From: Phorcus lineatus
Taxonomy: Eukaryota > Mollusca > Gastropoda > Trochida > Trochidae
Assembly (NCBI GenBank): GCA_921293015.1
Contig: OV121081.1
Location: forward strand, 28,461,158 to 28,525,157
Direction of reading: 5' to 3'
DNA: 64,000 nt
Of the stretch, positions 1-12,382 are shown one piece after another. The stretch's first letter is position 1, and the number at the start of each line of letters is the position of its first letter. A model generated the notes under the pieces. It was not told the origin of the DNA. It ran no database searches and saw only the letters and a program-made list of their open reading frames with translations. Made by a program: the position numbers and the translations under genes.

Positions 1-208
1 AAACCGTTCTCGCATTGAGTTATGTCCAAATATGAAGCAATAATTTTAACAATAATGCAAGTTTTTAATATTTCTAAATATATACATAGTTTTTTAGTTG
101 TTTCTTGGTATTCAAGATAACTGGGAAAATAATTGTGCAGTATTCACTAATAACGTTTAAATGCTAATTATTTGCACTAAAAGGGCTTAAAGTGAATGTA
201 CAGCATTA

Positions 209-270
209 CAATTGGAAAAGTAATTGTCGACAAAACTTGCAATTGGAAAAGTAATTGTCAACAAAACTAA
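209..270. repeat. 31-bp tandem duplication, two units
   Basis: A unit beginning CAATTGGAAAAGTAATTGTC at 209 is repeated at 240 with only a few differences. The second unit ends at about 270. It looks like a simple slippage or local duplication. No function can be inferred. Confidence 0.85.
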
Positions 271-769
271 GTACCAAACCTCTTAAGAGACATTAGCTAA
301 ATTCAATTTGCCTGTGCAGAATCAAGAGTTCGGAATTAACTGTATTCATACGAGAGTTTGCACAAAAGATGGAAAAATTAAACATAAGTCTCTTGGCAAA
401 AGCTACTTATTAGCTTAACTCGCTGATAAATCATTTGGATTGTCCCAGTCTGCCCCTTTTCAGATATGTTAACAGTATTGAGGGTCAACAACTTTTGGAT
501 AATCAATGAACACATACAGATTATCAGAATTAATATGTCAAAATTTATTCATCCTGTTACATATGAAAATTTTAATGTCCAGTAAATAAGGTATACATAC
601 TTGTCAAGTAAAAAAAAGCTTTCTATCACCGGAAAAATACTTCAGTTTAAGTACCTCATGATGACGGAAATGAAGCACTAATGATTAATATATGTAACTA
701 TGTTTCATTGCCTAAACAGAAGCAAAACATTGCTTTAAAATGATCATTGTAAATACTAAAAATGTATTA

Positions 770-836
770 TGTATTGAAATGAACATGTATATGGGCCTAT
801 GGCCTACAAACTTATAACACACTTGACTTGACTTGA
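770..836 (+). mobile_element. 3' end of a LINE-like element with an (ACTTG)n tail
   Basis: The block has a short self-complementary GGCC-TAT-GGCC segment at about 794-805, an AT-rich spacer and three ACTTG pentamers at 821-836. A GGCC stem shortly before a short tandem tail is also seen in the LINE 3' end at 38844-38920, which is tied to a reverse transcriptase. No coding part was recognised upstream, so this is probably a 5'-truncated copy. The assignment rests on the tail architecture only. Confidence 0.5.
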
Positions 837-3404
837 AATCATGGCACTCGGTGTTTCTATGTGGAAACACTATAGACTTTTACGACTTTTCACTTGGCAC
901 TTCCTGTACTGAAATCAAAGTATGGGGCAAGAAATAGAAATTAACTTGTACCAATTTAGATCTTTTATGCAACATTTTACCTATTTTTACTAAATTTTCA
1001 TAAGAGTACCTAATTGAACATTAATAATATAACCATACTTTGGAATGTAAGAATTGAATTAGCATTTATATTAATATCAGAATGCCAGACGTTTTTCTAT
1101 AGACTTGTTTAAATGTCACCGTATCAATATACGTACATTACCTTACACAAACATTGTAAAAAGATGACCATTATCAAGAAAGTAATATAAAATCTTAATT
1201 AAATAATAATTAAAGTTACAACTACATAAGATGTTTAAATCACAATGTTTCTCCTATATTTAACTATTCTGAATCCTTCAAGAAAAGAGAAATAACTGAG
1301 GCCATAAACTTCTATAAAAAAAATTGTGGGGCGTGCCAGTGGCTAAAGCGTAAGTTTGGAAAGTTGTTCACAACAGACACGAAAACAAGTGGGCTGGAAG
1401 TGTTCAATTTATGACATAATTAGTATAAAAGCAAATTGGACGAATGAAAATGCAAGTTTGAGGACCTAATTTGGACTTTACGCATGAGACATGGTGTTGG
1501 ACTATTATCTAAGAAACATAAAAAGTCATGTAAAATACTCAGCGTCACTTTAATATTACCTTTATTACTCTTGAGATTCCTGCCTATAGCTTACTATCTT
1601 GATTTTTATTACTATTGATATCATCACAGAAACTTTAATGATGTTTTTATATGACAAGACATGAAATCATTTTGCACATAATGATAGTGTAAGTTTATAG
1701 CTAAAGGCACATGTGAAACAGAAGATTAGAAGATTCTTTTCATGTTTTTCAACTATATAGAGAAGATAAACACCTCAGGCCGAAATTTCTTAGATATAAA
1801 TATATTTTTGTTTTCAACCAGTATCTGATGTCAATTATTCCAACTTAATGATTATACATGTTTTCTAGTTAACCGTATTATCGCTCTCAATTACAATATT
1901 TTTCATCATTGATATATATATCTTTAACTATGACTTGTCTATCAAATTACCTCCTACAGGCAAAACTTTTTTTCCAGATAAATCAGAAAATAACATAAAC
2001 AAATTAGTGATAAAGATATAAATGTTGTACAATGTATGTAATATTTGACATAATCAACAATTTGGAAAACATGCAAAGTGATTTTGCACTATTCCACTTT
2101 AAAGTCTCAACTAATGACGGTTTTGTTGTATTTATCGATATAAGCTTTCTTTTTAATATGTTCACCAAAAGATTCGATGTCATTCAATCAGCCATCAGTA
2201 TGAAATATTAACTTTCATAGTCGTCCCAATAGGTTTTTTACAGTTACCATTTGTCATTCAAGCAATCTAAATTTATTAAATCTATACATCCTGGCATTAC
2301 TTGTGTTTGTCTTGTAAAAATAAAAAATAAATCATGTTTTTTATTAAAAGCAACTTAAAACTTTATAATATTTCACGTCTATGATTGACAATAACTGTAT
2401 GTTAGCAATGAGGTATTTCAAAAAGGTGTGAATACAATGAAGATAAGAATAGGGCATGCTTGCTCTTATTGGATTATGATTATTGGCCTTTGCAAATGGA
2501 TAGACGATCAAGTTGTTTCAAATGCATGAAACGCGTCAGGAGATAGAAGTGTCAGTCTTAAGTAGTTTGGCACTGTACAGTTTTCTGAACTTTGTATGTT
2601 TTCGGGAAATTTCTTGTCAGTCCATAGCTTAATAAAGATGAGGTGACACTAATCTGGTTTCCCATAACACAGAGTATGCAAGTCAAGCAAGGTGAACGAA
2701 AGTCTGAAAGGTCGTCCATATGTGTTAACTTTGTGACACAAGCTGTTAAACCATAATCATTGTCTTCGATAACAGACTCCAGCGGTTTAGTTGTAATCAT
2801 ATACATGTAGTGTAGTCATAATTTATAGGTAATCCTTCAAGGATTTCCTTCAGTTCATGTTAATGATTAATCTTGATACTCAGTACAGCTACACTTGTTA
2901 CACGCCATGACAAATTACGCACTGAAACGTCAGTATTTTTTTCTTTCTCAATTCATTTAGTTTCAATTTTAGATGTGTTAATTATCTCGTTTGGGATCTC
3001 TAAGTTTAAGGTATCAGTGATTGATGTACAGGAAACAAAATTGTGTTTATGTCAAGCTTTTACTAGACATGTCACACAGAAGGTAGTTTCAGATAATTAA
3101 ATCATTAGCAAAATATCTAAATGGTACTATATATACCACTGTTATGGAACTTATTCACACTCATTGGTATGTACAATAGATACATGCACTAGTTCATTTA
3201 TCTAACAAAAAACTAACAAATAATTATTTGCATCTCTATGAAATTTTGAAGGCAAACAGATTGAACAGTATTTCTATTTTATCTAATATCTTTGTTTAAA
3301 TAAGAATAATTGATACAGTTGAGAAACGAAAAGGAAATATAATCTGATTAAAATCAAATCATTGATTCGCTCCATTGTCTCCATTTTGGTTTTGGCACTT
3401 GACG

Positions 3405-3644
3405 CTAGCATTCGACAGAATCTCGTAGAGACCCGTGTCCACAGCAGGTTAAAACTTTACCTAACACCATTGCGTTTTCAAAGTTCTCAAAGTATCTCGA
3501 AAGATCTAACATCGCTTTTCTGAGTTTATCTGCAAAATGCATAAGGTAAGGAAAATTGCATTTGTTTCCATGTATTTGTTCATCACGGCGCTCATACAGT
3601 CCCTCTGTAGCTAAACTGAATGAGCAGAAACATTGATTTACCAT
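3405..3644 (-). CDS. Unassigned 79-codon open frame, possible exon
   Basis: The frame is less AT-biased than its surroundings, and its translation has mixed, non-repetitive composition with a plausible helix (KLRKAMLDLSRYFENFENAM). Inside it lie a splice-acceptor-like site (TTTTGCAG, exon would begin at 3529) and a donor-like site (TTAG/GTAAAG, exon would end at 3461). Together these would define a 69-nt exon with phase 1 at both ends. The frame also stays open on both sides of those sites, so the true limits are unclear. I do not recognise the family. No paralogous copy was seen elsewhere in the window. It could be a chance frame, and confidence is low. Confidence 0.25.
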   Translation of the reverse strand: MVNQCFCSFSLATEGLYERRDEQIHGNKCNFPYLMHFADKLRKAMLDLSRYFENFENAMVLGKVLTCCGHGSLRDSVEC

Positions 3645-6600
3645 GGCAAATAGGACACAACAAGCAATGGGTGCTGTAGCACAAATACATGCTTGGAGTA
3701 TATAATTTAATACAGAGAGAATTTTCAGGGGTAGCCACTTTTACTGATAAGCTGTGCCTGAGAAAGATTGAAACTAAATGAGCACGTAATGGTTGGTCCC
3801 ACCAACTGCCTGGCTGCCAAATTCGGGCAATTTTTCGGACAAGGATATTTATGGGGTTCTATCTATTCTATTCTATCTAGATTAGAATAGCCCAGTATAT
3901 GATTCGGGAACGAACCAATGATTTTATTTCATTCAGATTGATAAGAAATTTAAGCTTTAAACTATGTTCGGTTACATTCATATACATAGATTTCTAGTGC
4001 TACTAACTTAAGGATTTTAGTCATATGCGTTCCACAGATGACTGCCATAATGAAACATGTCCAAGAGCATTATATTCATAATGTGAACAATATTTATCAT
4101 TGCCGTATATGAAACCAACACTCTGAAGCAGGCAACAACCACAAAACCTGCAAAATATTCAACATTCAATGACTATGACATGTAAGTCCATATACTTATT
4201 CTCTATTCATCTCACCAAATTCTAAATTCCTCTCAAAGAAGTCATTCAATGACTAATTGACACTTTTGCTGTGATTTATGACAATTATCTAGATGTACTA
4301 TGCACATTAGATGGTGGGGCTGTCATTGAATATCCCAATTAATCAATCATCAAACGCTGGAGTATGTCACAACAACATCTCACAGCAAGCGTTAATGATG
4401 TTGTTGACTGGAATCATGTTCAAAACAGGCCGGGAAGGGGGGTGTCTCACTGTCGCACTTATTCCCATCATTCTGCATTTTGTGTAAATTTATAGAGAAA
4501 AGGTAATATATTATACACATTCGCAGTAGAACTTAACTTCATTCTGCTCAAATAAAAAAATTAAGAATACATTATTATATTTCAAAACCGCCATTTTTGT
4601 ATTCACTCAAAGATGAACGCTATAATAATATTTCTTGATAGTTGATTATTTTCTCAAATGTTTTTAACTCCGATGATTGGGTTGAATAACGAATTGTTTT
4701 GACTCTCTTAGGATCACTTATGTTGATTGGGCATAAACTTATGTAAATTGTGCAAACTTTAAAGAATTATGCCCGCCAAAAAGACGCGGTCTTGCAATGA
4801 TTCGCCTCTCACTCCTTCTGCCGTCCGTTCCTAAATGGGCACCTGTCTTTCGTAATCAACTCCTCCAACAGTTTTTATCAATCTGTCTACAACTTCAAAA
4901 TGTTTTGAATATTTGTGAAACTTTACACATGCTTTTGATATGTATCAGTGATGTGCACTCCCCTTTTGCAACTTTTCAATTTCAGAATGTAAAAAATTGT
5001 CTTGCGAAATCAACTCCCAGAGTGTTAATAATAATACTTCATACACCGTCCATGTTTTTTTAAATGCTTCTTTAGAAGTTAGATTTACGTTAAAACTGTA
5101 TCTGGCGGGGGAGATTGTGCTCGAAGAGAAATCTTATCAAATCAATATTTTAAGATGTGGATGATAGGTCAAGAAAAGCTAATTTATACTTCTGCAATAG
5201 GCGAATGAATATTAGTTATAAACCTGTGCAACTTATATTTCATCATCTAAAGGCGAATCAGAAAATTGAACTTAGTAGAAGTCTAAGCGTTAACGTTAAA
5301 AAATATATATGCTTCTTACTTCTTATTTTAAGATTTTCGACAGAATAGGAAAACATTGTTACATACCTTACCTAAGTTCTCTTTTGTGAGTTTCAAATCT
5401 CAAAATCATTTTGATTAATTCAATGATTTTTAAAAGATTATATTCATTTATCTATTTGTCCTTTATATCTATTTATTTATTTTCAACGAAATTATAATTT
5501 TCCTTCTTTCAGAGTAGGTTTCAGTACCTTTAATTTGTTGGTATCATATTTTTGCAAACAATTCGAGTGACATGAGCTCAAAGCCTTTCTAACTTTGTTT
5601 TAGATGACTAAGAAAAAGCTTTTAACATGTTACGAATCACGGCAATCTTTTTTGTTACATCAGCATTGACAACTCATTCAACGGAGAAGAACTAATAAAA
5701 TCCATATTGAGATTGATGAAAAAAGTTGCAATATCATCACAGGTTGAAGTCATTGTTGATCAACAAAGGATTGCAGCATATCTGCATTAACACTGATCCC
5801 TTTTTAACACTAAGTCTTACTATGAGTATACATTGTTACTGACTATATCATTTCTATGAACTTGATGGGTTAATCTAAAAGGTAAATTCAGTTTTGCATT
5901 ACTTCATTTCTCATTGAAGAATCTCAACGTTCGTGGAAACAACTTTTAAGAACATTTGTGTAAAGATGTTATTATTGCCTGTCTAAAAATAATTTTGATG
6001 AAGAAAGAACGGGTGGTACTACCCATTGGAAGATCCCATGACGTGATCACGCAACAAAATTAAAGAGAAAGATAATGGGCGGTGCAGAGAGACAGAAAAA
6101 GAGTGATAAGAATGACATAACCAATTATTGATATCAGAGAAACAGAGATAATTGGAAAGTTGTGGCAAAGAAGTCGTAGTTGTTTAGTTTTGATCAATTT
6201 GTGGCACTTCATCTGAACTTTAAAAAATAAGCGTTAGCTCGCCATTCGCGTATTTACAAGCACTACTTCATTAGATTTGTAGACAGTCTGTCAGTAGAAT
6301 CCAGAAGCAAGTGTATGTGTGCAGTAGATTGTATCAAGATGTAAGATCCCGTTTGCGGAAATCCGTTAGCATTGTCCACTGTTTGCATAATACAGTACCT
6401 ACCGTTGGGTATAGCATTACACAAATGAGCACTGAAAGTGTTTTTTTTAGATAATGTCAGTCGTCGGCAGTATCTTAGAATGTAAATGTTTTGGCAGTCT
6501 TTATCTTAATGAACTGCAATGCAAGATTGATAAATGAATCCAGTAGTTGTTTATTTAGCTGCAATCTGTTGTTGTTCGAGAAGATTGGGTCATTTGAACA

Positions 6601-7900
6601 GCTGGAGAAGATGATGTATATGAATCCTAGATGGGGTTGTTTAAGAGCTTGCATGTAATCTGTTTATTGCTTTGGAATAATTGGCATCACAATTTGTTTG
6701 CAGGTAGAGGATTATTGGAACAGTAACATAATTTAACGATTTTCTTTTTCTGCTTTGTTTGGCCACTTTTACATCCAAGGAGGATACATGTCAATCCATA
6801 AAGTAAAACGGAAAACCTTATCATGGTACAGCGATAAATTTAGTATATAACTCTTGTATTGATGATCTGATGCGGTCAGTCCATTACTAACTATAAGATA
6901 TTAAGGAGCGTAATACTGCTTTACTGACGTACTTGCTGAAATAAGTGGATTTGAGTCGAAGTCCCTTTGAATGAGTATGCAGTTGAAGTAACTTATGTTA
7001 GTTGGTAGTGTTAGGTTGGTTTGATATGCATGTAATTAGAGCGAAAGTTTCGACCTCTTAACGTTTATAATAATCATTTGATTGAAAACGAGTAAATTTT
7101 ACAATTTAAGCATTTCAGGATGAGCATGTAAGCCGAGCTTTATCACGTGTACTTAAGTTAGGACTTAGGTATTTTGGCTCTTATTTTAACTCAACAACAA
7201 AAAATAAAACGAAACAGTCTGTATCTCATTTTATGGACACCATTCAGCAGCAGTTATTTGTATTCCATGTACAGAAATACTTTGATTACACACTCGTTGG
7301 AATGTTCCATACTCCATGTAGCAAAGCTAAGCTTAAAACATTTTTTCGAGATATCAATTCTAATGATTATGGACAAAAGTATATCATACTATAACAATAA
7401 TCAATGTGCTTAACATAATTCTTAATCTTGTTTCTGTTCTATATAAATTGAATGACACAACAAGTTCACTTTCCTAACAAATTGTTTATGTTTACATAAT
7501 GAGGAACCTTACATATGTTATAATAAAATCAAATACCTTGGTTGTAATTCCATTTGAAATGAATATTTTTATTTAAGTCATATTTTCTTTCTAAATTGAG
7601 TCGATCAGACATTGAATCGGTCAGTCCAGACATGCTATGGGTATGTGCATGGTGACAGATGCAAAATAAGTTCATTATTCATTGAAGATACAGTTGAAAT
7701 ATACAAGCTAATGAAAGGATTGCATGGACGATGTTAATATAAAGAAGAAAAGAAACTCGGAGTCAATATGTTTATCAATATTTTCCACCAAAGATGAAAA
7801 GAATAACAGCAAAATTTGTTATTTGTTATTTTCTTCAGGCGATTTAAGAACCTTTTGTCATTTAGTCACAATTGGTCATAAAATATATACAGTGATTTCA
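3645..7900. other. AT-rich DNA without a recognisable gene
   Basis: No gene is supported. A small hairpin lies at 3868-3890 (CTATTCTA and TAGAATAG around a 7-base loop) in a CTATT-rich stretch, and a perfect 10-bp palindrome CGTGATCACG lies at 6042-6051. At about 6120-6350 there is a faint copy of the family C module also seen at 14410-14690 and 22470-22740; shared landmarks are GGCACTTCATCT with GGGACACTTCATCT and TTGTATCAAGATGT with TTGTATCAATATGT. An open frame at 4797-5063 was judged non-genic. Confidence 0.5.
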
Positions 7901-7985
7901 TTTGACTTCCGTAGTCTAATGGTTAATTCAGTTTGCCGGAAAGCTGGAGTTCACAGGTTTGTTCCTGTGCATCGATTGAAGCATT
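7901..7985 (+). mobile_element. tRNA-derived SINE head
   Basis: The block folds like a decayed tRNA. A box A-like TAGTCTAATGG lies at 7912-7922. A box B-like GGTTTGTTCC lies at 7956-7965, inside a T-arm stem ACAGG/CCTGT. The spacing between the boxes is normal for a tRNA promoter. The mutated T loop and lack of a closing acceptor stem argue for a SINE remnant, not a working tRNA gene. The body of the SINE was not delimited. Confidence 0.5.
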
Positions 7986-8442
7986 TGTAAATATCCTGGG
8001 TTGGTAAAAAGTCACTTCATTGACGTTCTTCACTTACATTTAAAAAATGAAAAAAAATCAAACCTTAATTTTGGTATGTCTTAGAATAACCACTTGTTTA
8101 AAAATTAGCAGATTCAACTTATATTACACACAAAATAATGATTACTTTATACTTTGCAAAACAACAATAGTGCATAGTGCCTTCACTATCATACCTGTGT
8201 ATGGCATCGTTATGATCTTTGTGTAGAGTGAAACTCGGAAACTATTTATACCTGTGGCAAAACAACAAATGATAACAGTGACATTCCCTGTAAAGTTTCT
8301 GTTTGCTCTCCCATATAAAGTCCAATGCTTGGTAACGTTGATAGCTTTTGTAAACTATTTTTAATTTTTTTAAAATCCTGTTTATAGATTTAAGAGGTAT
8401 CGGTACGATCGTATGAAGATTCCACTGTATATATTAATGTAA

Positions 8443-8746
8443 TGTGGATATTTATATGGCGCCATTTCCACGTCCTAAGACATGCTCAAGGCGCTACCTA
8501 CATCATTACCCTGAGGGAAGTGTACTTTCAAAGCTGCTACTAAGCGCTAAGCGCGACCGTATAGGTCCTTACAACCCTGTATTCAGGTACCCATTTTCAC
8601 AGCTGGGTGGACTGAGTGCATTGTGGATGAAATGCCTTGCCCAAGGACACAACACAGTTTAGGACCCAGGTTACAAATATTTTTGATTCGATCCCGAGCC
8701 GTCGGCGTGAAAGGCCAGCACGCTAACCACTACACCACTGTGCTCC
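8443..8746 (-). mobile_element. tRNA-derived SINE, nearly full length, minus strand
   Basis: Read from 8746 downward, the element starts GGAGCACAGTGGTGTAGTGG. Box A (TGGTGTAGTGG) is at 8737-8727 and box B (GGGATCGAATC) at 8695-8685. A conserved-looking central part follows, containing TGTGTCCTTGGGCAAGG and CAGTCCACCCAGCTG. The element ends near 8450 in GGCGCCATATAAAT. ATATTTAT at the 3' side and ATATCTTAT just beyond the head may be a degraded target-site duplication. Heads and central domains like this are widespread in molluscan and other invertebrate SINEs; the exact family was not determined. The open frame at 8444-8662 is a shadow of this repeat. Confidence 0.8.
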
Positions 8747-9480
8747 ATATCTTATCGTCAACATCATAAGAGAAGACGACACATGAGTTACAGTAGCTAT
8801 AGTTCACTTTCCAGAACAGCCCATAACAAATTGGTGCATTCAAAACAAGAATAAAACACATATCCTGTCACTTAGTATATACAGAAGAATGATTAACAGA
8901 TTAGAATCAGTGTCTGTTCCGATGCTTTAGTTTGATAAAGCAAGTCATGCGAATGAAGTGTTGAGTTTATCAGTGATAAATGGACCAATACCACAACAGT
9001 GTATTTTCTTTGATGTCTTGTCAGTTCAATTTTCAACAATAATTAGTTGCATTTATATCAGGAAGCATGTTTGTCTCCTTGTTTTTTCTGAAAGCATTTC
9101 ATTAATTGTGTTTTCTTTCTTTTAAAAAGCAAATTCCTTGCTTTGCATCAGCCAGGATATAGAGATAAGTAAGATCCTGTAAAAAGGCATAATTTCTGAA
9201 CGTAGTTGTTGAAGAACACTCTAGAAAATAAAGAACTTCTAAGTTGTAAAATCATCGACGATAAAGCAGGACAGCATGAATTATATGCCTTAATAAATAA
9301 TTGTTTTAAAACTTTCATTAACAGTTTAATTACAATATTCTTTAAAACTTTTAAAAAACAAGGCCATTAATGCTATTTTGTAACATTATCATTGACCAAA
9401 CATTCAACAAGGAAAACTAACTCCAAAGTTATCATCTTCTTGTAAATCTTATATTTCAAGACCACAACTTGACTTAGCCT

Positions 9481-9600
9481 GTGGCAGTGTTTTGCGTGCT
9501 CGGAGACACCGGGAGTTATGCCAGAGGGAGCTTACATCCACATTTTTGATAATTGATTTTTTGTTATGAAAACACGTTAAACCCAAACTCACTCACTCAG
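9481..9600 (+). mobile_element. SINE 3' end with ACTC tail
   Basis: The end reads CACGTTAAACCCAAACTC followed by further ACTC repeats (9573-9599). The CGTTAAACCC signature also ends the element at 12335-12382. It resembles SINE tails I know from gastropod genomes. The body upstream (9481-9570) is somewhat GC-richer than its surroundings, but no tRNA-like head was identified. Confidence 0.55.
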
Positions 9601-9689
9601 TCAATTGAAGACATCAATAACTTTATTCACATAATATTGGATCATATTGAACTTCTCCATTCAAGGATATCCATATTCTGAAGGATAAT

Positions 9690-9882
9690 CAAACGTGCCA
9701 CAGCATCACATGTTTATGCCCCCGTTGAATGAAATTCAAACGTGCCACAGTAACACATGTTTATGCCCCCGTTGAATGAAATTCCAACGTGTGAAAGCAT
9801 CACATGTTTATGCCCCCGTTGAGTGATAATCAAAGGAGTCACAGGAGTATCAAACATGCCAAGACATTCTAATATTTATGGG
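9690..9882. repeat. 47-bp tandem repeat, three units plus a decayed fourth
   Basis: Units at 9690-9736, 9737-9783 and 9784-9830 share CACATGTTTATGCCCCCGTT and differ at a few positions. A decayed partial unit follows at about 9850-9882 (CAAACATGCCAAGACATTCT). The paralogous places in C1 (about 14080) and C2 (about 22120) have only one related unit (CACAGCATCACATTCATGTT in C1), so the expansion is specific to C0. A further diverged copy occurs near 38050. The units contain no long open frame and are directly adjacent without spacers. Confidence 0.9.
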
Positions 9883-9954
9883 GAAATCCTTGTCATGGTT
9901 AGTGCATCAGGTAACATGTCTATGGTATCTGTTGTGTATTGGCTTTGGTATGGT

Positions 9955-10035
9955 CAGCCTATTGCTCACGGCTAAATAGTTAACAAGATTGACATATTCT
10001 GGTTCGAGTGCAAGTCTCCTGAGGACCATAATCTT
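9955..10035 (+). mobile_element. Possible tRNA-derived SINE head
   Basis: A box A-like CGGCTAAATAGTTAAC is followed at normal distance by the box B-like GGTTCGAGTGC. The cloverleaf cannot be completed, so this is at best a decayed SINE head. The remainder of 10035-11000 shows nothing beyond diverged module sequence. Confidence 0.35.
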
Positions 10036-12209
10036 AGCTTCTGATATTATGCAGCAGACAAAATATACCCTTCGCTAGAAATATGGTTCTAATGGTCAAG
10101 TACAGACAGTACTTTACGGTCAAATTCGTTAGGACATAGCCTACTTAATGCAATAGCTGCAAGCCTGGGTACACTTATTACATCCATTATTTTAGTCACA
10201 TTCGTTCATAAGGCTACGTTCTTTATTAGTGTCTTTAAATCAACGTGTTGAAAGTAATCATAATGTATTTCTCTCTTAAAATGCATTAAGTTTTTTCTCA
10301 TTTAACATAAATTCTGTAAGATAAATCCTCAACTTTCTTAAGATCTTTGAATGTTTCTTATTTAATGTCATAAAACAAATTATTAAAAAACCTATTTAAA
10401 TTCATTATAATAAATTCCAATTACAAAAATTCAAATTTCCTCTCTATTTGAGTTGTTTGCACTTTAAACGTGACATTAGAGACAAAAGAGCAGAAATGAT
10501 TTAAAGAAAACATTCTTTATTTTGAGAATTACGACATTTCATGCTTACTCCTATATGACGTATGTGGGCAATAACAAAAATGGACGACTTTCTAACTTTC
10601 CTTCAAATAATACCTGTATACCTCTGTAAGTATTAGGCGAAGCTGAACAGGTTCTACTTTGAGTGCTACAAGTTGCAATATGACACTCCCATTTCTAAAT
10701 TCTCCACACACTCAGTCTCTCCATTTGGAAGTATTTATAGCGGATGGTTTGCTGAAAAAGGTAGTCACCTGCCGTTTGCTTTTGTTTTAGAGTAGTGCAG
10801 TGTTATAAAACATATATTTATCACGGACTTGAAATGAAAAATGATTTTAGTTGATAAATAGAATCTCACCTTTGTGACTTCTGATATACTTTAAATCAAC
10901 ACTCTTTGAAAAAAGTAAAAAACATTTAACTTTTATCAACTCGTGTGGACATATTTGATATCAGAAGACACTTGAGTGAGATTCTCTCTTTAGCAACAAA
11001 GGTGAAAAAAATGTGCATGAATTGCGAGCAATGACGCTTTGGTGATCTCTTTCTTTCAGGTCAATTGTTTCCAAAGAACTGGTGTAGGCTGATACATCAA
11101 TTGATACTGCTTTTTCATTGCTTACTCATACAGTCGACAAATCCAGAACAGTCTAACATTTCTGTAAATTGTTTTTTTTAAATAATGTATAGCATTCGCA
11201 TTACATTGGTTATTAACAGCAGTAGACCGTATCATTAACGTCATGCGCCTTACAATAGAAACTTATAAATAGTGATGTAGAAATTGCTTGCAAATTTTAG
11301 TATCTTGAAGTATAATGTTAAGGTGAAAAACAGTTATAGTTATGCTGTGTTAGTGTGATGAAATACTTAAGGAAATCTGTCATATTTAAGCAGTTTACCT
11401 ATTAACAGGTATCTATATATGCTAAGATAATTTCTCGTCCGTTTCAACCTAAAGAAGAGACACTACCCCTTAGATATCTCCCCTTAATGTAGGTTGCAGC
11501 CAGACAAGAGATTAGAAAGTCTCAAAGCTCCTACATGTCTGTCTGTGCCTTTTTTACTTTTAGAACTTTACGAAATTAAGAACTAGGTCCGTTTATTTGT
11601 TTTCTTTTAATCCCATACGTAATTTTAAGTATCAGTTATGACCGTCTTATTCATTTGTTTTAAACTTCGTATTTCTGCAAATATAAAACATTCATGATCA
11701 ACTTTCACCATTAGGAAGAAATTGTATTTTACTAAATTATTCATGCAGTGACAAAAACTTTAATGTCATGTTATTATATCAAGGGCTCAGGCAGATGTGA
11801 ATTATTTACTTTGAGCATGACATTGAAGTATGAAAGCATTAACAGTATCATCGGGCAACAGGTAGAAGCAATTGTCAACATTTCAGATTGATCTCATACA
11901 CTGTATTCATTATTTTCAATTTATTCACCACATTAAATGTTAATATAATTTCATGTGAGTCATGTCACCATCATTTCAACGCACTGATTTTATCATTATC
12001 ATGAATTTTGGCCAATCCTTTGTCATCAATATTTGCTGCACATTGTACAGGCAATGTCTACTATCTATCACAATCTGACATAACGTGAATATACTGACAA
12101 AAACCCTAATCTGTTTTGTAACTTATTTGTTTTATAAACAGCTGATTAAAGCAAACAAACATGTCTGTTTTTAAGAACAGCATTTTCAATATGCATGATC
12201 ATATTCTTC

Positions 12210-12382
12210 AATTATCAACGGCAATGCTTTGTAAACATAGTAATTTGCATTTATCTTTAGTAAACATTTCTCTTATCACGCCGATGCTCGCAGGTTTCAT
12301 CGCAATGGAAATAGCCCCTGCACTAATACTAGCAGCCGCGATATAAGTGAAATACGCTTGAAAGCGACGTTAAACCCCAAAT
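12210..12382 (+). mobile_element. SINE 3' region inserted in copy C0 only
   Basis: The segment ends GCGATATAAGTGAAATACGC, then AAAGCGACGTTAAACCCCAA (12363-12382), matching the CGTTAAACCC tail at 9573-9599. The paralogous stretch of C1 (about 17780-17890) lacks it, while flanking sequence aligns on both sides, so the insertion is younger than the C0/C1 split. The frame at 12161-12346 spans module and SINE and is not a gene. Confidence 0.55.

Larger units (their letters stand above)
1..3404. other. AT-rich DNA without a recognisable gene
   Basis: This stretch is very AT-rich and broken by stops in every frame. The longest open frames (2558-2806 minus and 2873-3100 plus) have low-complexity, unremarkable translations. 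Apart from the 31-bp duplication at 209-270 and the LINE 3' end near 770-836, nothing was seen. No copy of the downstream C, D or E modules was recognised here. Confidence 0.6.

Noticed and set aside
4797..5063. 88-codon plus-strand open frame with a hydrophobic start
   Set aside because: It has the feel of dispersed repeat sequence, with no recognisable domain, and no copy or splice context supports a gene.
8444..8662. 72-codon plus-strand open frame
   Set aside because: It lies wholly inside the minus-strand SINE.
9690..9882. Possible CRISPR-like array
   Set aside because: The 47-bp units are directly adjacent without spacers and the sequence is eukaryotic; it is an ordinary tandem repeat.
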